Assembly (NCBI RefSeq): GCF_002056795.1
Contig: NZ_CP020104.1
Coordinates: 7,905,001 to 7,959,595, forward strand
Origin: Spirosoma aerolatum
GTDB taxonomy: Bacteria > Bacteroidota > Bacteroidia > Cytophagales > Spirosomataceae
Direction: 5' to 3'
Length of the DNA stretch: 54,595 nt
The notes beneath the pieces are model-generated. The model ran no database searches and had not been told where the DNA came from. It was given only the letters and a program-made list of their open reading frames with translations. The number at the start of each line of letters is the position of its first letter. Within the stretch, counting starts at the first letter, position 1. A program made the position numbers and the translations under genes. Shown here in pieces: positions 17,121-25,266 of this stretch.

Positions 17121-17136
17121 TGTTTCACGTGAAACT
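17121..17136. promoter_or_regulatory. parS centromere site (ParB binding)
   Basis: TGTTTCACGTGAAACT agrees with the bacterial parS consensus TGTTTCACGTGAAACA at 15 of 16 positions, and its 14-base core is a perfect palindrome. It is intergenic, between the barstar-like gene and the YciI-like gene. parS sites cluster near replication origins, and this one is 13 kb from the DnaA-box cluster. parA and parB are not in the window. Confidence 0.85.
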
Positions 17137-17236
17137 TGATTATCAGTAACTTGTAATCGTATGTAACCACTTTTTCGCTGGTTACTTACGTGTTTTTAGT
17201 AAATTGCTAAAGAAAAAATGCAATTTTCATGCCAAC

Positions 17237-17263
17237 AAAAAACCCTTCAATCAGAAGGGTTTT
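17237..17263 (-). terminator. Terminator of the three-gene mhq-like operon
   Basis: AAAACCCTTC (17239-17248) and GAAGGGTTTT (17254-17263) form a stem with a 5-base loop. Read on the minus strand it ends in T6. It lies 10 bases past the stop of the last operon gene. Confidence 0.85.
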
Positions 17264-17272
17264 AAGAAGAAA

Positions 17273-17569
17273 TTAGTTCAACGAAAAAAGTGGGATTCGA
17301 GCAGCCACCATATTGTGAAACATCAACTCGGTTATCATCGGGGTCATGTATTTTATCAGCGGAAATTCTGAGATCGACTCCATGACTTCCAGCTCAGAAT
17401 CGGCTTTGAAAATACACCAGAGCTTTTGTCGATCAATCGAAAGAGAGTACGACAGGAGAAAGCCCTTTTCCATCAGTTCTTCAACTTTGAGCCGCTGGGC
17501 GGGAATCCGATTTTGGAAACCTTCATCCATCACAGGCGGAAGATCAAACTCTACCATATATTGGCTCAT
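17273..17569 (-). CDS. Muconolactone isomerase/YciI-like small protein
   Basis: A 98-residue protein, MSQYMVEFDLPPV to PLFSLN, with the pattern of a ferredoxin-like alpha/beta-barrel protein of the muconolactone delta-isomerase/YCII type: strand MVEFDLP, helix EELMEKG, strands LLSYSLS and KLWCIFKADSE, helix VMESISEFP. The ATG at 17569 is chosen over a TTG two codons upstream. It begins 12 bases after the hydrolase stop codon, so it is the third gene of an operon with the hydrolase and the ring-cleaving dioxygenase, which fits a role in aromatic breakdown. The activity itself is not provable from sequence. Confidence 0.75.
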   Translation of the reverse strand: MSQYMVEFDLPPVMDEGFQNRIPAQRLKVEELMEKGFLLSYSLSIDRQKLWCIFKADSELEVMESISEFPLIKYMTPMITELMFHNMVAARIPLFSLN

Positions 17570-17581
17570 AGGCAACAGGTG

Positions 17582-18229
17582 TTAAGTACTGGCCGGAGGT
17601 TCTTCTCCAGCTATAAGCAAATTAACGATCTTTAACTCATCTTCGTTAATGGTATGCGGAAAATTTGTATATAATCTAGTTGTGACCTTTGCCCCCATTT
17701 GACGAAATACAGAGTCTGACTCCAATACTCGTTCTTTCGGAATATGCGAGTCAGTATCGCTACAGCCCAAAAAAATCGGCGTATTCAATAACGAGCCTTC
17801 ATACTGCCGAGGGGTATCAGGAGGACCAATAAGGCCACCACTCAACCCGAAAACACCGCCGTATTCAGAAGCGTTCCGTGCCACAAATTCCAGAGCCAGA
17901 CAAGCCCCCTGCGAAAAGCCTAACCAATAAATCTGAGTAGGTTTGACATTATAATCGGATTGTAGTCTGGCGCGTAAACTGGCCAGTACTTGCAGGGCTG
18001 AAGTCAGGTAAGGTTCATTCGCTTCGAAAGGACTTAAGAAGGAATAAGGATACCAAGTATTCCCTTGCGCTTCGGGTGCAACAAAGGCAAAGTCTTTGTC
18101 CTCAATATACTGCGAAAGCGAAAGTATATCACGAGCGGACCCGCCCCGACCGTGAACCATAACCATCACTTTTGAGGCTTCTTCAAGAGGGACACCAGCC
18201 GTACGGATATTATTAGGATTGTGTAGCAT
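17582..18229 (-). CDS. Alpha/beta hydrolase, phospholipase/carboxylesterase type (MhqD-like)
   Basis: A 215-residue cytoplasmic alpha/beta hydrolase. The oxyanion loop is VMVMVHGRGGSARD (21-34), the nucleophile is S106 in YWLGFSQGACLALEF, the acid is probably the Asp in LGCSDTDSHIP, and the base is the His in YTNFPHTINEDE. It belongs to the small esterase group that includes Bacillus MhqD. The next gene upstream is a ring-cleaving dioxygenase of the MhqE/MhqO type, and the same pairing occurs in the Bacillus methylhydroquinone- and catechol-induced mhqED operon. Inference: it acts on products of quinone or aromatic ring opening or on their conjugates. It is followed 12 bases later by the YciI-like gene. 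Confidence 0.85.
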   Translation of the reverse strand: MLHNPNNIRTAGVPLEEASKVMVMVHGRGGSARDILSLSQYIEDKDFAFVAPEAQGNTWYPYSFLSPFEANEPYLTSALQVLASLRARLQSDYNVKPTQIYWLGFSQGACLALEFVARNASEYGGVFGLSGGLIGPPDTPRQYEGSLLNTPIFLGCSDTDSHIPKERVLESDSVFRQMGAKVTTRLYTNFPHTINEDELKIVNLLIAGEEPPAST

Positions 18230-18254
18230 TGTAAGATTCGTTAAGCGTAAAGGT

Positions 18255-18294
18255 CTACCGCTTCAAATTAATCGTGCTTAACCTGAAGCGGTAG
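18255..18294. repeat. Inverted repeat between dioxygenase and hydrolase genes
   Basis: CTACCGCTTCA (18255-18265) and its complement (18284-18294) form an 11-bp stem with an 18-base loop. There is no T run, so it is more likely an mRNA stability or attenuation element than a terminator. Confidence 0.5.
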
Positions 18295-18312
18295 GTCCTA
18301 AACTGTAAACAA

Positions 18313-19251
18313 TTACCGAACAATAATCTCTGGCAATTCGGTTATGAGTTTTGCTCGACGAGCTTCATATTGAGGAGGCAGTTTAAGTCCAGTACCTAAT
18401 TCGGAAATAGGTTCATCAACAGCAAAACCGGGAGGATTAGTAGCTACTTCAAACAGAATACCACCTGGTTCGCGGAAATAAATACTATGGAAGTAATTCC
18501 GATCCTGTACGGGGGTAACGTGATAACCTGCCTCAGCCAGTTGTTGTTGAATGATTAACTGAGTCTCGTCTGAATTGGTCGAGAAAGCAACGTGGTGTAC
18601 CGAACCAGCTCCCTGTAAAGCGTGAACATCTTTCGGAGAATGAAGCACGTCTACGTAGTTGCCAGGCCCACCATCACCTGCTTTAAACCGGAAACGGCCT
18701 TCCTCCTCTCCTATCAACGTATGTTGCATAAGATCGGTTAATAAGGCTATGGTCCGGTCGGTCCGTAATTCATTCAAGGTGACGGTGTAAAAACCACGAA
18801 TAGCAAACTCAGCCGGAATGCGTCCATTATCCCAGCCTGGTCGTTTATCGTCATCGGTAAAGACAAGTTCAATACCCATGCCGTCGAAATCCTCAAATCG
18901 AATATACGTTTCGGAGAACCGTTTGTAGGGACCAGCGTAGGGAATGTTTCGTTCATGCAGACGATCCATCCAGAAGCTCAACGAAGCGGTTGGTGCGGAG
19001 AAAGCAGTATAGGTTAATTGGCCTACGCCTTTCCGGCCACGGGGTATGCTGCCATACGGAAAGAATGTCAGGATGGTTCCAGGCGAGCCAGTTTCGTTAC
19101 CATAATATAAGTGGTATACATCGGGGGCATCGAAGTTGACCGTTTTTTTGACCAGCCGAAGGCCAAGTATATCGGTATAGTAATCGACGTTGCGTTGGGT
19201 ATCGCCAGCTAACGTAGTGACGTGGTGTAGGCCATTGATGAGCGTTTCCAT
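18313..19251 (-). CDS. Ring-cleaving dioxygenase, VOC family (MhqE/MhqO-like)
   Basis: A 312-residue protein with two vicinal-oxygen-chelate modules. The N-terminus INGLHHVTTLAGDTQRNVDYYTDILGLRLVKKTVNFDAP contains a metal-ligand His. The second module has SVHHVAFSTNSDE, and the Glu in YFREPGGILFEVATNPPGF is the third ligand. This is the pattern of Bacillus MhqA/E/O dioxygenases, which respond to quinone and catechol stress. The gene leads a three-gene minus-strand operon with an esterase and a YciI-like protein. No MarR-type regulator gene is adjacent. The natural substrate is unknown. Confidence 0.88.
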   Translation of the reverse strand: METLINGLHHVTTLAGDTQRNVDYYTDILGLRLVKKTVNFDAPDVYHLYYGNETGSPGTILTFFPYGSIPRGRKGVGQLTYTAFSAPTASLSFWMDRLHERNIPYAGPYKRFSETYIRFEDFDGMGIELVFTDDDKRPGWDNGRIPAEFAIRGFYTVTLNELRTDRTIALLTDLMQHTLIGEEEGRFRFKAGDGGPGNYVDVLHSPKDVHALQGAGSVHHVAFSTNSDETQLIIQQQLAEAGYHVTPVQDRNYFHSIYFREPGGILFEVATNPPGFAVDEPISELGTGLKLPPQYEARRAKLITELPEIIVR

Positions 19252-19345
19252 AATCCAGAATTTGAGTTGAAGGGTAAAACCAGTAAGTTCGAATTTAATT
19301 GTATCAACATTTAATGTATATACAATGAAAATTTATAAATCGTTC

Positions 19346-19379
19346 AAAAAAAAATGTCCAGATAAACTACCTGGACATT
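19346..19379 (-). terminator. Intrinsic terminator of pdhA
   Basis: Stem AATGTCCAG (19353-19361) and CTGGACATT (19371-19379). Read on the minus strand it runs into a long T tract (A run at 19346-19354). Confidence 0.85.
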
Positions 19380-19399
19380 CATGAGAAAAGAAGAAACTA

Positions 19400-20458
19400 T
19401 TATTCGTGGAGAAAAGGATAATCCTTCTGCATGTATACATCTTTGAAGGCTTCTTCGGCGGGTGGATATGGAGACTCTTCTGCAAATTTGACCGATTCAT
19501 CCACAATACCTTTTATCTTCTGATCAATAGCTGAAAGCTCTTCTTCAGTAGCCAGGCCTTTCTCAAGAATCGTTGCTTTGACCTGCTCGATAGGGTCCCG
19601 TTGCTTGTACTCTTCCACTTCATCCTTCGAACGGTATTTCTGAGGATCAGACATCGAGTGTCCACGGTACCGATATGTACGAAACTCAAGAAAGGTTGGG
19701 CCTTCGCCAGCACGGGCACGTTCGGCAGCACGGCTCACCGCTTCATGAACGGCTTCAACGCTCATCGCATCAACAGGCTCGGCGGGCATATCATAGGCTT
19801 CAGCCAGGGTGTAAAGCTCCGTAACGTTCGATGTACGTGCCACTGAGGTACCCATTGCATACCCGTTGTTTTCAACGACGAAAATGACGGGTATTTTCCA
19901 GAGCATGGCCATGTTGAACGCTTCATGCAGAGCGCCTTGCCGAACGGCACCATCACCCATGAATGTGATGCAAAGGTTTTTTGTCTTATTGTACTTCTCG
20001 GCAAAACCGATACCAGCACCCATCGGAATCTGGGCACCAACGATACCATGCCCGCCCATAAAATTGACCGACTTATCGAAGATGTGCATCGAGCCGCCTT
20101 TGCCTTTCGACGAACCGGTTTGTTTGGCGAATAGCTCGGCCATGACTGCTTTAGGATCGGAACCCAGGGCTAGAGGGATACCATGGTCACGATAGGCAGT
20201 TATCCATTTGTCATCTTTGGTTAACGCTGTATAAGAGCCGGAAGAACAGGCTTCCTGACCGATATATAGATGACAGAAGCCCCGAATTTTTTGCTGACCG
20301 TAGAGCTGCCCGGCTTTCTCCTCGAACTTCCGTTGCAACTGCATCGATTCATACCAATACATATACCGCTCTTTCGGATGCTGCATTTTTGCTGCTGCCG
20401 GAGCCTGACCATTTTTGTTGGGTTTCCCCGCCGGGGTTTTCTCTTTGACGCTTGCCAT
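19400..20458 (-). CDS. pdhA: Pyruvate dehydrogenase E1 component, alpha subunit
   Basis: A 352-residue thiamine-diphosphate enzyme subunit that decarboxylates pyruvate and passes the acetyl group to lipoyl-E2. The TPP motif is present (GDG at about 168-170, with NNG at about 197-199). The phosphorylation-loop-like region TYRYRGHSMSDPQKYRS is typical of E1 alpha. The ATG at 20458 (MASVKEK) is preferred to a TTG nine codons upstream. An Ala/Pro/Lys-rich leader of about 25 residues precedes the conserved start at KERYMYWYESMQLQRKFE. The beta subunit and E2 genes are not adjacent. It is divergent from recF, with about 190 bases between them. Confidence 0.93.
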   Translation of the reverse strand: MASVKEKTPAGKPNKNGQAPAAAKMQHPKERYMYWYESMQLQRKFEEKAGQLYGQQKIRGFCHLYIGQEACSSGSYTALTKDDKWITAYRDHGIPLALGSDPKAVMAELFAKQTGSSKGKGGSMHIFDKSVNFMGGHGIVGAQIPMGAGIGFAEKYNKTKNLCITFMGDGAVRQGALHEAFNMAMLWKIPVIFVVENNGYAMGTSVARTSNVTELYTLAEAYDMPAEPVDAMSVEAVHEAVSRAAERARAGEGPTFLEFRTYRYRGHSMSDPQKYRSKDEVEEYKQRDPIEQVKATILEKGLATEEELSAIDQKIKGIVDESVKFAEESPYPPAEEAFKDVYMQKDYPFLHE

Positions 20459-20572
20459 GAGGAGTATGTTCGATAAAATCGACAATCGCTGGTGATTGGT
20501 AATGTCAATTATCCAGACGATGTCAACAGAATAGAGAGTCTGTTTCTACAACAAACCGACTGTATCTTTGTT

Positions 20573-20580
20573 GCCAATAT
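20573..20580 (+). promoter_or_regulatory. Promoter -7 element for recF
   Basis: TATCTTTG matches the Bacteroidota -7 consensus TAnnTTTG. It lies 70 bases upstream of the recF ATG. No clear -33 TTTG is seen at the usual distance. Confidence 0.5.
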
Positions 20581-20649
20581 CAAATTGCTCAATTAAACAA
20601 GCAATTGACTGCCGCGAAATTACGCATTATCGCGTTATGCGCTACATCT

Positions 20650-21768
20650 ATGTACCTCGAAAAACTGAGCCTGACCAATTTTAAAAATTACGAAGACGCC
20701 CGATACTCATTTGGGAAACAGGTAAATGTAATTGTAGGGCCCAACGGAAGCGGTAAGACCAATCTGCTTGACGCCGTTTATTTTCTGGCGTTGAGCAAAA
20801 GCGCTTTTCAGAATCAGGATGCGTTTAGTATCCTGCACGATGCAGATTATTTTATTCTTGACGGCGTTTTTGAAGAACATGAGCATAGTGGTCATCCGAA
20901 TCGGGTACAAATCACAATCAGCGTGCAGCGAGGCCAGCGAAAGGTGCTGATGGCCAATAAAAAGCCTTATGAACGCTTTAGTGAGCATATTGGCCGTTTT
21001 CCCGTCGTGTTGATTGCGCCAAACGATACCGATCTGGTACGGGAGCATAGTGAGGAACGGAGGCAGTTTTTCGATGGTGTGCTTTCGCAGATGGATGCTG
21101 ATTACTTACAGAATTATTTGATGTATCAGCAGATTCTGAAACAGCGAAACAGTCTGCTCAAACTATTTGCCGACCGAAATCAGGTAGACAACGATATGCT
21201 GGACACCTACGATTATCCGCTGCTGGACCTAGGTCAGAAAATACACGATCGTCGAAAACGGTTTGTCGACGAATTCATGCCGGGCTTTCGCGAACACTAT
21301 GCTTACCTAAGCGATGGCCGGGAGGAAGTGTTCATCGTGTATGAGTCGGAGGTGAGTAACCCTGGATTTGCCGAAGAGTTCCGCCATTTTCGTCGGCGCG
21401 ATACAGTGTTGCAACGGACAACGATGGGCGTTCATAAAGACGATTATACGTTCCTGATCGATAATGGGAGCGGCCAGCAAGTACCCCTGAAAAAATTCGG
21501 ATCGCAGGGGCAGCAGAAAACATTTGTGATTGCCCTAAAACTGGCTCAGTTTGATTCACTTGAAGCCGAAAAAGGAGTTAAGCCCATTTTACTGCTGGAT
21601 GATATCTTCGATAAGCTGGACGACCGACGCATTAGCAAGTTGATTCAGCAGATGGATGAAGGGGCGTTCGGCCAGATCTTCATTACCGACGCCCGCCCAG
21701 AGCGTACCCGTGAACTGCTCAACCCCGTACAGGCCGATGTACGTTTCTTCCAGATTGGACAGCGATGA
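20650..21768 (+). CDS. recF: DNA replication/repair protein RecF
   Basis: A 372-residue SMC-like ATPase that helps load RecA at gaps. MYLEKLSLTNFKNYEDARYSF is the conserved start and sets the ATG at 20650. Walker A is GPNGSGKT (30-37). The Q-loop region, the signature motif KFGSQGQQKTFVIALKLAQ and Walker B/D-loop LLLDDIFDKLDDRR are all present. The C-terminal FITDAR motif is present too. Length matches the family. In many bacteria recF lies in the dnaA-dnaN-recF origin cluster. Here neither dnaA nor dnaN is adjacent, but the gene is within 17 kb of the candidate origin. Confidence 0.96.
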   Translation: MYLEKLSLTNFKNYEDARYSFGKQVNVIVGPNGSGKTNLLDAVYFLALSKSAFQNQDAFSILHDADYFILDGVFEEHEHSGHPNRVQITISVQRGQRKVLMANKKPYERFSEHIGRFPVVLIAPNDTDLVREHSEERRQFFDGVLSQMDADYLQNYLMYQQILKQRNSLLKLFADRNQVDNDMLDTYDYPLLDLGQKIHDRRKRFVDEFMPGFREHYAYLSDGREEVFIVYESEVSNPGFAEEFRHFRRRDTVLQRTTMGVHKDDYTFLIDNGSGQQVPLKKFGSQGQQKTFVIALKLAQFDSLEAEKGVKPILLLDDIFDKLDDRRISKLIQQMDEGAFGQIFITDARPERTRELLNPVQADVRFFQIGQR

Positions 21769-21953
21769 ATAATCCGTCAATCAACTAAAATTACAACGTT
21801 ACTGCTTCTATGTCCCTACCCTACGCTCAGGTAAGTCTAGGCATTGGTTTCTAATTGTGGCAAACCTTTCCAGATTTCGTCGGAGGATTCGGTTGTTTCA
21901 CTCCGGTTTTTAGGCCGTTCATCATATAACACAAACATAATAAGGAAACCGCG

Positions 21954-21968
21954 AACTATATTTGAGTT
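21954..21968 (+). promoter_or_regulatory. Promoter -7 element with overlapping palindrome upstream of tetR
   Basis: TATATTTG (21957-21964) matches TAnnTTTG and lies 38 bases before the tetR start codon. The inverted repeat AACT-N7-AGTT (21954-21968) spans it. This is where an autoregulating TetR repressor would be expected to bind, but the palindrome is short and the assignment is tentative. Confidence 0.4.
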
Positions 21969-22002
21969 TCCGAAGTTCATCTAGCAAAAGTTCAATTTTT
22001 TG

Positions 22003-22617
22003 ATGAAACAACGGATTTTGGCAGAGGCTGAACGGCTCTTCTGGCGGTACGGTATTCGGTCCGTAACGATGGAAGATATAGCAAAACAACTTGGGATTTC
22101 TAAAAAGACAATCTACCAGCATTTTACGGATAAAGAGCAGATTTTATCGGAGGTTATCCAGGACAAATTTGGTAGAGATCATAAAGCAATGGCGTGTGTA
22201 GCCGTCGAGGCCGAAAATCCAGTGGCTGAGATTATGCACGTTTTAGCGATGATTCAAAAAAACGCGGACCAGGTTAGCCCTAACCTGCTGATCGATATGA
22301 AACGGCATTACCCTCAGGCATTTGCGCTATTTAAGCAGTATAAAGAAGGCGAAGTGCTTCGGTCTATTCTTGAAAATATCCAAAAAGGTATTGAACAAGG
22401 CCTATATCGATCTGACCTTAATCCTGGCATTTTGGCCCGATTACGGGTGGAGCAGATCGAGTTAGCTTTCAATAACGATATATTTCCATCCAATCAGTAT
22501 ACCATGCAACAAATACAGTATGAGCTCATGCATCACTTCATACGAGGGATGCTGACCGAACAAGGCTTCACCATTTATAATCAGTATGTTAATCAGTACA
22601 ATCATGAAGTTCACTAA
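22003..22617 (+). CDS. TetR/AcrR family transcriptional regulator
   Basis: A 204-residue protein with an N-terminal TetR helix-turn-helix domain: ILAEAERLFWRYGIRSVTMEDIAKQLGISKKTIYQHFTDKEQIL (about 4-47). The C-terminal ligand-binding domain has no recognisable specificity. The ATG at 22003 is used; a TTG lies one codon upstream. The gene is the first of a tetR-tolC-adaptor-RND operon, and its last 14 bases overlap the start of the tolC-like gene, which suggests translational coupling. The likely role is ligand-relieved repression of the pump. Confidence 0.92.
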   Translation: MKQRILAEAERLFWRYGIRSVTMEDIAKQLGISKKTIYQHFTDKEQILSEVIQDKFGRDHKAMACVAVEAENPVAEIMHVLAMIQKNADQVSPNLLIDMKRHYPQAFALFKQYKEGEVLRSILENIQKGIEQGLYRSDLNPGILARLRVEQIELAFNNDIFPSNQYTMQQIQYELMHHFIRGMLTEQGFTIYNQYVNQYNHEVH

Positions 22618-23980
22618 TATAAAAACGGCTATGGCGATCTGGTTGCTCACGCTAGTGGGATCTGGAACGTCGATAGCTCAGACTAAGCAGGAGTTTTCGC
22701 TGAATGAAGCTATTCAGTTTGCCATTCAGAATAACCTTAACATCAAGAATGCCGGTCTGGACGCACTCAGTTCCGAAGCTCGCATTCAGGAAGTGCGTGG
22801 GGTAGCGTTGCCACAGGTTAGCGTAGCAGGTTCTCTTTCCGATAACCTGATTATTCAACGGGTGTTCTTACCTGCGCAGTTCGCGAATCCGAATGCTCCT
22901 GCCGATGCTCCTCCGATTGCCGTTCAATTTGGTGTTAACTATTCAAGCAATTTGACCGGTACACTCAACCAGTTACTGTTCGATGCATCGTATCGGCTAG
23001 GGTTGAAAGCGGCTGAAACCTATCGGCAACTAGCACAAAAAAACATTAAGGCCTCGAAAATTACTGTGGCTGAACAGGTTGCGAAAGCCTATTATGGTGT
23101 GCTGGTAAACGAACAGCAGATAAAGCTGCTCGACCTGAATATTGCGCGGGTTGACACACTATATCAGAATACAGTAGGGCTGAACAAACAGGGGTTTGCC
23201 GAAAAAATTGACGTGAGCCGACTCGAAGTACAGGTGAATAACCTGAAAGCCGAGCGACAAAACGTCAAAAATCTGGTCGACCTGAGTTACTACCTGCTCA
23301 AGTTCCAGATGGGGCTGGGTATCAACGATAATATTACGCTGACCGAGCAAATACAGGATATTGACCTGGATGCGCTGGAGCGTGACAATATGAAGGGAGT
23401 TGCTGAATTCGATTATAATCAACGCATCGAGTTTGCTACGCTCCAGTCGCAAATTCAATTGGCCGATTTGGACCTGCAAAGTATTTCGAAGCTATACTAT
23501 CCCCGGTTGACGGCGTTTATCAACTATGGCTATAATACAGGTCGTAATAACTTTGGTGATTTGTTTGTGTCGCCCTGGTTTAATTCATCAATAGTAGGTA
23601 TCAACTTATCGGTTCCTGTGTTCGATGGATTTCAGAAGAAGTACCAAGCGCAACAGAAGCGATTTACACTACAGAAAACGCAGAATAGCGCTCAGTTACT
23701 TAAAAATACAATTGATCTGCAAATTCGTCAGTCAAGCATAACGCTTGGTAACAGCCTGCAAACCTTACGCACGCAAAAACGCAATGTTGACTTAGCGCAG
23801 GAGGTTGCTCGTGTGGCCAAGATCAAGTATCAGGAAGGCGTCGGGTCGAATATTGAAGTGCTGGATGCGGAGAACTCATACCGTCAGGCGCAAACGAACT
23901 ACTTCGCTTCACTGTACAACTTCCTGCAAACCAAAGTCGATGCCGACAAAGCCAGTGGTAAACTCTACACTGGAAACTAA
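22604..23980 (+). CDS. TolC family outer membrane efflux protein
   Basis: A 458-residue protein with signal peptide MKFTNIKTAMAIWLLTLVGSGTSIAQ, followed by two TolC-like repeats. Each repeat has the NLN/N.E.A typical start (LNEAIQFAIQNNLNIKNAGLDALSSEARIQEVRG) and long amphipathic helices. The second half has NSSIVGINLSVPVFDGFQKK and the final QEVARVAKIKYQEGVGSNIEVLDAENSYRQAQTNYFASLYNFLQTKVDADKASGKL, which is diagnostic of the family. It forms the outer-membrane channel for the adaptor and RND pump encoded next. The ATG at 22604 lies inside the 3' end of tetR. Confidence 0.94.
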   Translation: MKFTNIKTAMAIWLLTLVGSGTSIAQTKQEFSLNEAIQFAIQNNLNIKNAGLDALSSEARIQEVRGVALPQVSVAGSLSDNLIIQRVFLPAQFANPNAPADAPPIAVQFGVNYSSNLTGTLNQLLFDASYRLGLKAAETYRQLAQKNIKASKITVAEQVAKAYYGVLVNEQQIKLLDLNIARVDTLYQNTVGLNKQGFAEKIDVSRLEVQVNNLKAERQNVKNLVDLSYYLLKFQMGLGINDNITLTEQIQDIDLDALERDNMKGVAEFDYNQRIEFATLQSQIQLADLDLQSISKLYYPRLTAFINYGYNTGRNNFGDLFVSPWFNSSIVGINLSVPVFDGFQKKYQAQQKRFTLQKTQNSAQLLKNTIDLQIRQSSITLGNSLQTLRTQKRNVDLAQEVARVAKIKYQEGVGSNIEVLDAENSYRQAQTNYFASLYNFLQTKVDADKASGKLYTGN

Positions 23981-24033
23981 TGGGGAATCAGGCCCCGAAT
24001 TTGAAATAAGATGTTAAAACGTTACTAGTCAAA

Positions 24034-25161
24034 ATGAAACCATACTACATCATTGCCCTCGTGAGCCTTCTTGCCGCCTGCTCACAGGAAAAAAAATCAG
24101 ACCTGCAAAGCAAACACGCGGAACTGGATGAACTGAAGTCGCAACAGACCGAACTAACAACCAAGATAAAATCGCTGGAGGCTGAACTGGCTAAGCTGGA
24201 GCCGAAAAAAGCAGAAGAAGGGCGGGTAAAAGAAGTAGCTGTCTCGCCAATAGCTGCCAGCACGTTCCGTCACTTTGTGGAATTGCAGGGTACAATCGAC
24301 GCCAAGAATAATGTACAGGTGTCGCCAAAATCGGGCGGTGTCGTTACGGCGGTTTATGTGAAAGAAGGCGATTATGTAAAAGCCGGACAGGCCATTGCGA
24401 AAGTCGACGATCAGCTTTTGCGGGAGTCGATTGCGGAACTGAAAACCCAACTGACGCTGGCAAATACCATGTACGAAAAGCAGGCTAACCTCTGGAAACA
24501 GCAGATTGGCACTGAGATGCAATACTTACAGGCCAAAACCAATAAGGAGTCACTCGAACGCCGTTTGTCTACGCTGAACGCTCAATTGAGCCAGTCGACG
24601 GTTACGTCTCCGATTTCGGGAGTTGTCGATCAGGTGGCCGTTAAGATTGGGCAGTCGGCCATGCCGGGTGTTGGGCTGGTTCGGGTAGTCAACCTGTCAC
24701 AGTTGAAAGCGGTGGCAAAAGTGTCGGATACCTACTCGGGAAGTGTGCGTAAAGGCGATCCCGTTCAGATTGATTTTCCAGATCTGGACAAAAAGCTGAA
24801 CTCGACCATCTCGTTTGTAGCGACAACGGTTGATCCGGCAACGCGGACCTTTACCATCGAGGCTCCCCTACCCTCCGACAACGCCTTGAAACCCAATATG
24901 CTGGCCCGTATCAAAATCAATGATAAAACGCAGGCAAAAGCAATTGTGATTAACCAAAATCTGATTCAGGATACGGAAAAAGGTCAACTGGTTTATGTAG
25001 CAGTCAATGAGGGCGGTAAAAAAGTGGCGAAAGCAAAAACGGTGAGAACAGGCCAGTCGTACGGTGGTCAGATTGAGGTGACGCAAGGGTTACAGGCGGG
25101 CGATCAGATCGTTACGGCTGGTTATCAGGATTTGGTTGATGGACAACAAATCAGTTTTTAG
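24034..25161 (+). CDS. RND efflux periplasmic adaptor (membrane fusion protein), lipoprotein
   Basis: A 375-residue lipoprotein: MKPYYIIALVSLLAACSQEKK has lipobox LAAC. A short predicted coiled coil (residues about 24-58, ELDELKSQQTELTTKIKSLEAELAKLEPKK) comes directly after the anchor, before the usual adaptor domains. The lipoyl half-motifs are PKSGGVVTAVYVKEGDYVKAGQAIAKVD and TVTSPISGVVDQVAVKIGQSAMPG, flanking the hairpin. The beta-barrel and membrane-proximal domains follow. The extra N-terminal coiled coil is the unusual part. The gene lies 53 bases after tolC and 105 bases before the pump. Confidence 0.92.
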   Translation: MKPYYIIALVSLLAACSQEKKSDLQSKHAELDELKSQQTELTTKIKSLEAELAKLEPKKAEEGRVKEVAVSPIAASTFRHFVELQGTIDAKNNVQVSPKSGGVVTAVYVKEGDYVKAGQAIAKVDDQLLRESIAELKTQLTLANTMYEKQANLWKQQIGTEMQYLQAKTNKESLERRLSTLNAQLSQSTVTSPISGVVDQVAVKIGQSAMPGVGLVRVVNLSQLKAVAKVSDTYSGSVRKGDPVQIDFPDLDKKLNSTISFVATTVDPATRTFTIEAPLPSDNALKPNMLARIKINDKTQAKAIVINQNLIQDTEKGQLVYVAVNEGGKKVAKAKTVRTGQSYGGQIEVTQGLQAGDQIVTAGYQDLVDGQQISF

Positions 25162-25262
25162 TCATTAATCGACATTCGTTGTCATAGATTGTCATGTATC
25201 GATAACGAGCTAGCGACGATTGAATGCCAACAAATGCCAATCAATGACCATTAATGACCACG
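25161..25262. repeat. 10-bp-phased inverted repeat array between adaptor and pump genes
   Basis: Four consecutive 10-base units beginning GTCAT, GACAT, GTCAT, GTCAT occupy 25161-25200. After a 22-base centre, four 10-base units beginning AATGCC, AATGCC, AATGAC, AATGAC occupy 25223-25262. The two halves are imperfect inverted copies of each other, so the region can fold into a long bulged hairpin or offer eight sites on one face of the helix. Confidence 0.7.
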
Positions 25263-25266
25263 ATTT

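Noticed and set aside
21769..21953. A small RNA gene between recF and tetR
   Set aside because: No strong hairpin, tRNA fold or promoter-terminator pair is visible in this stretch.
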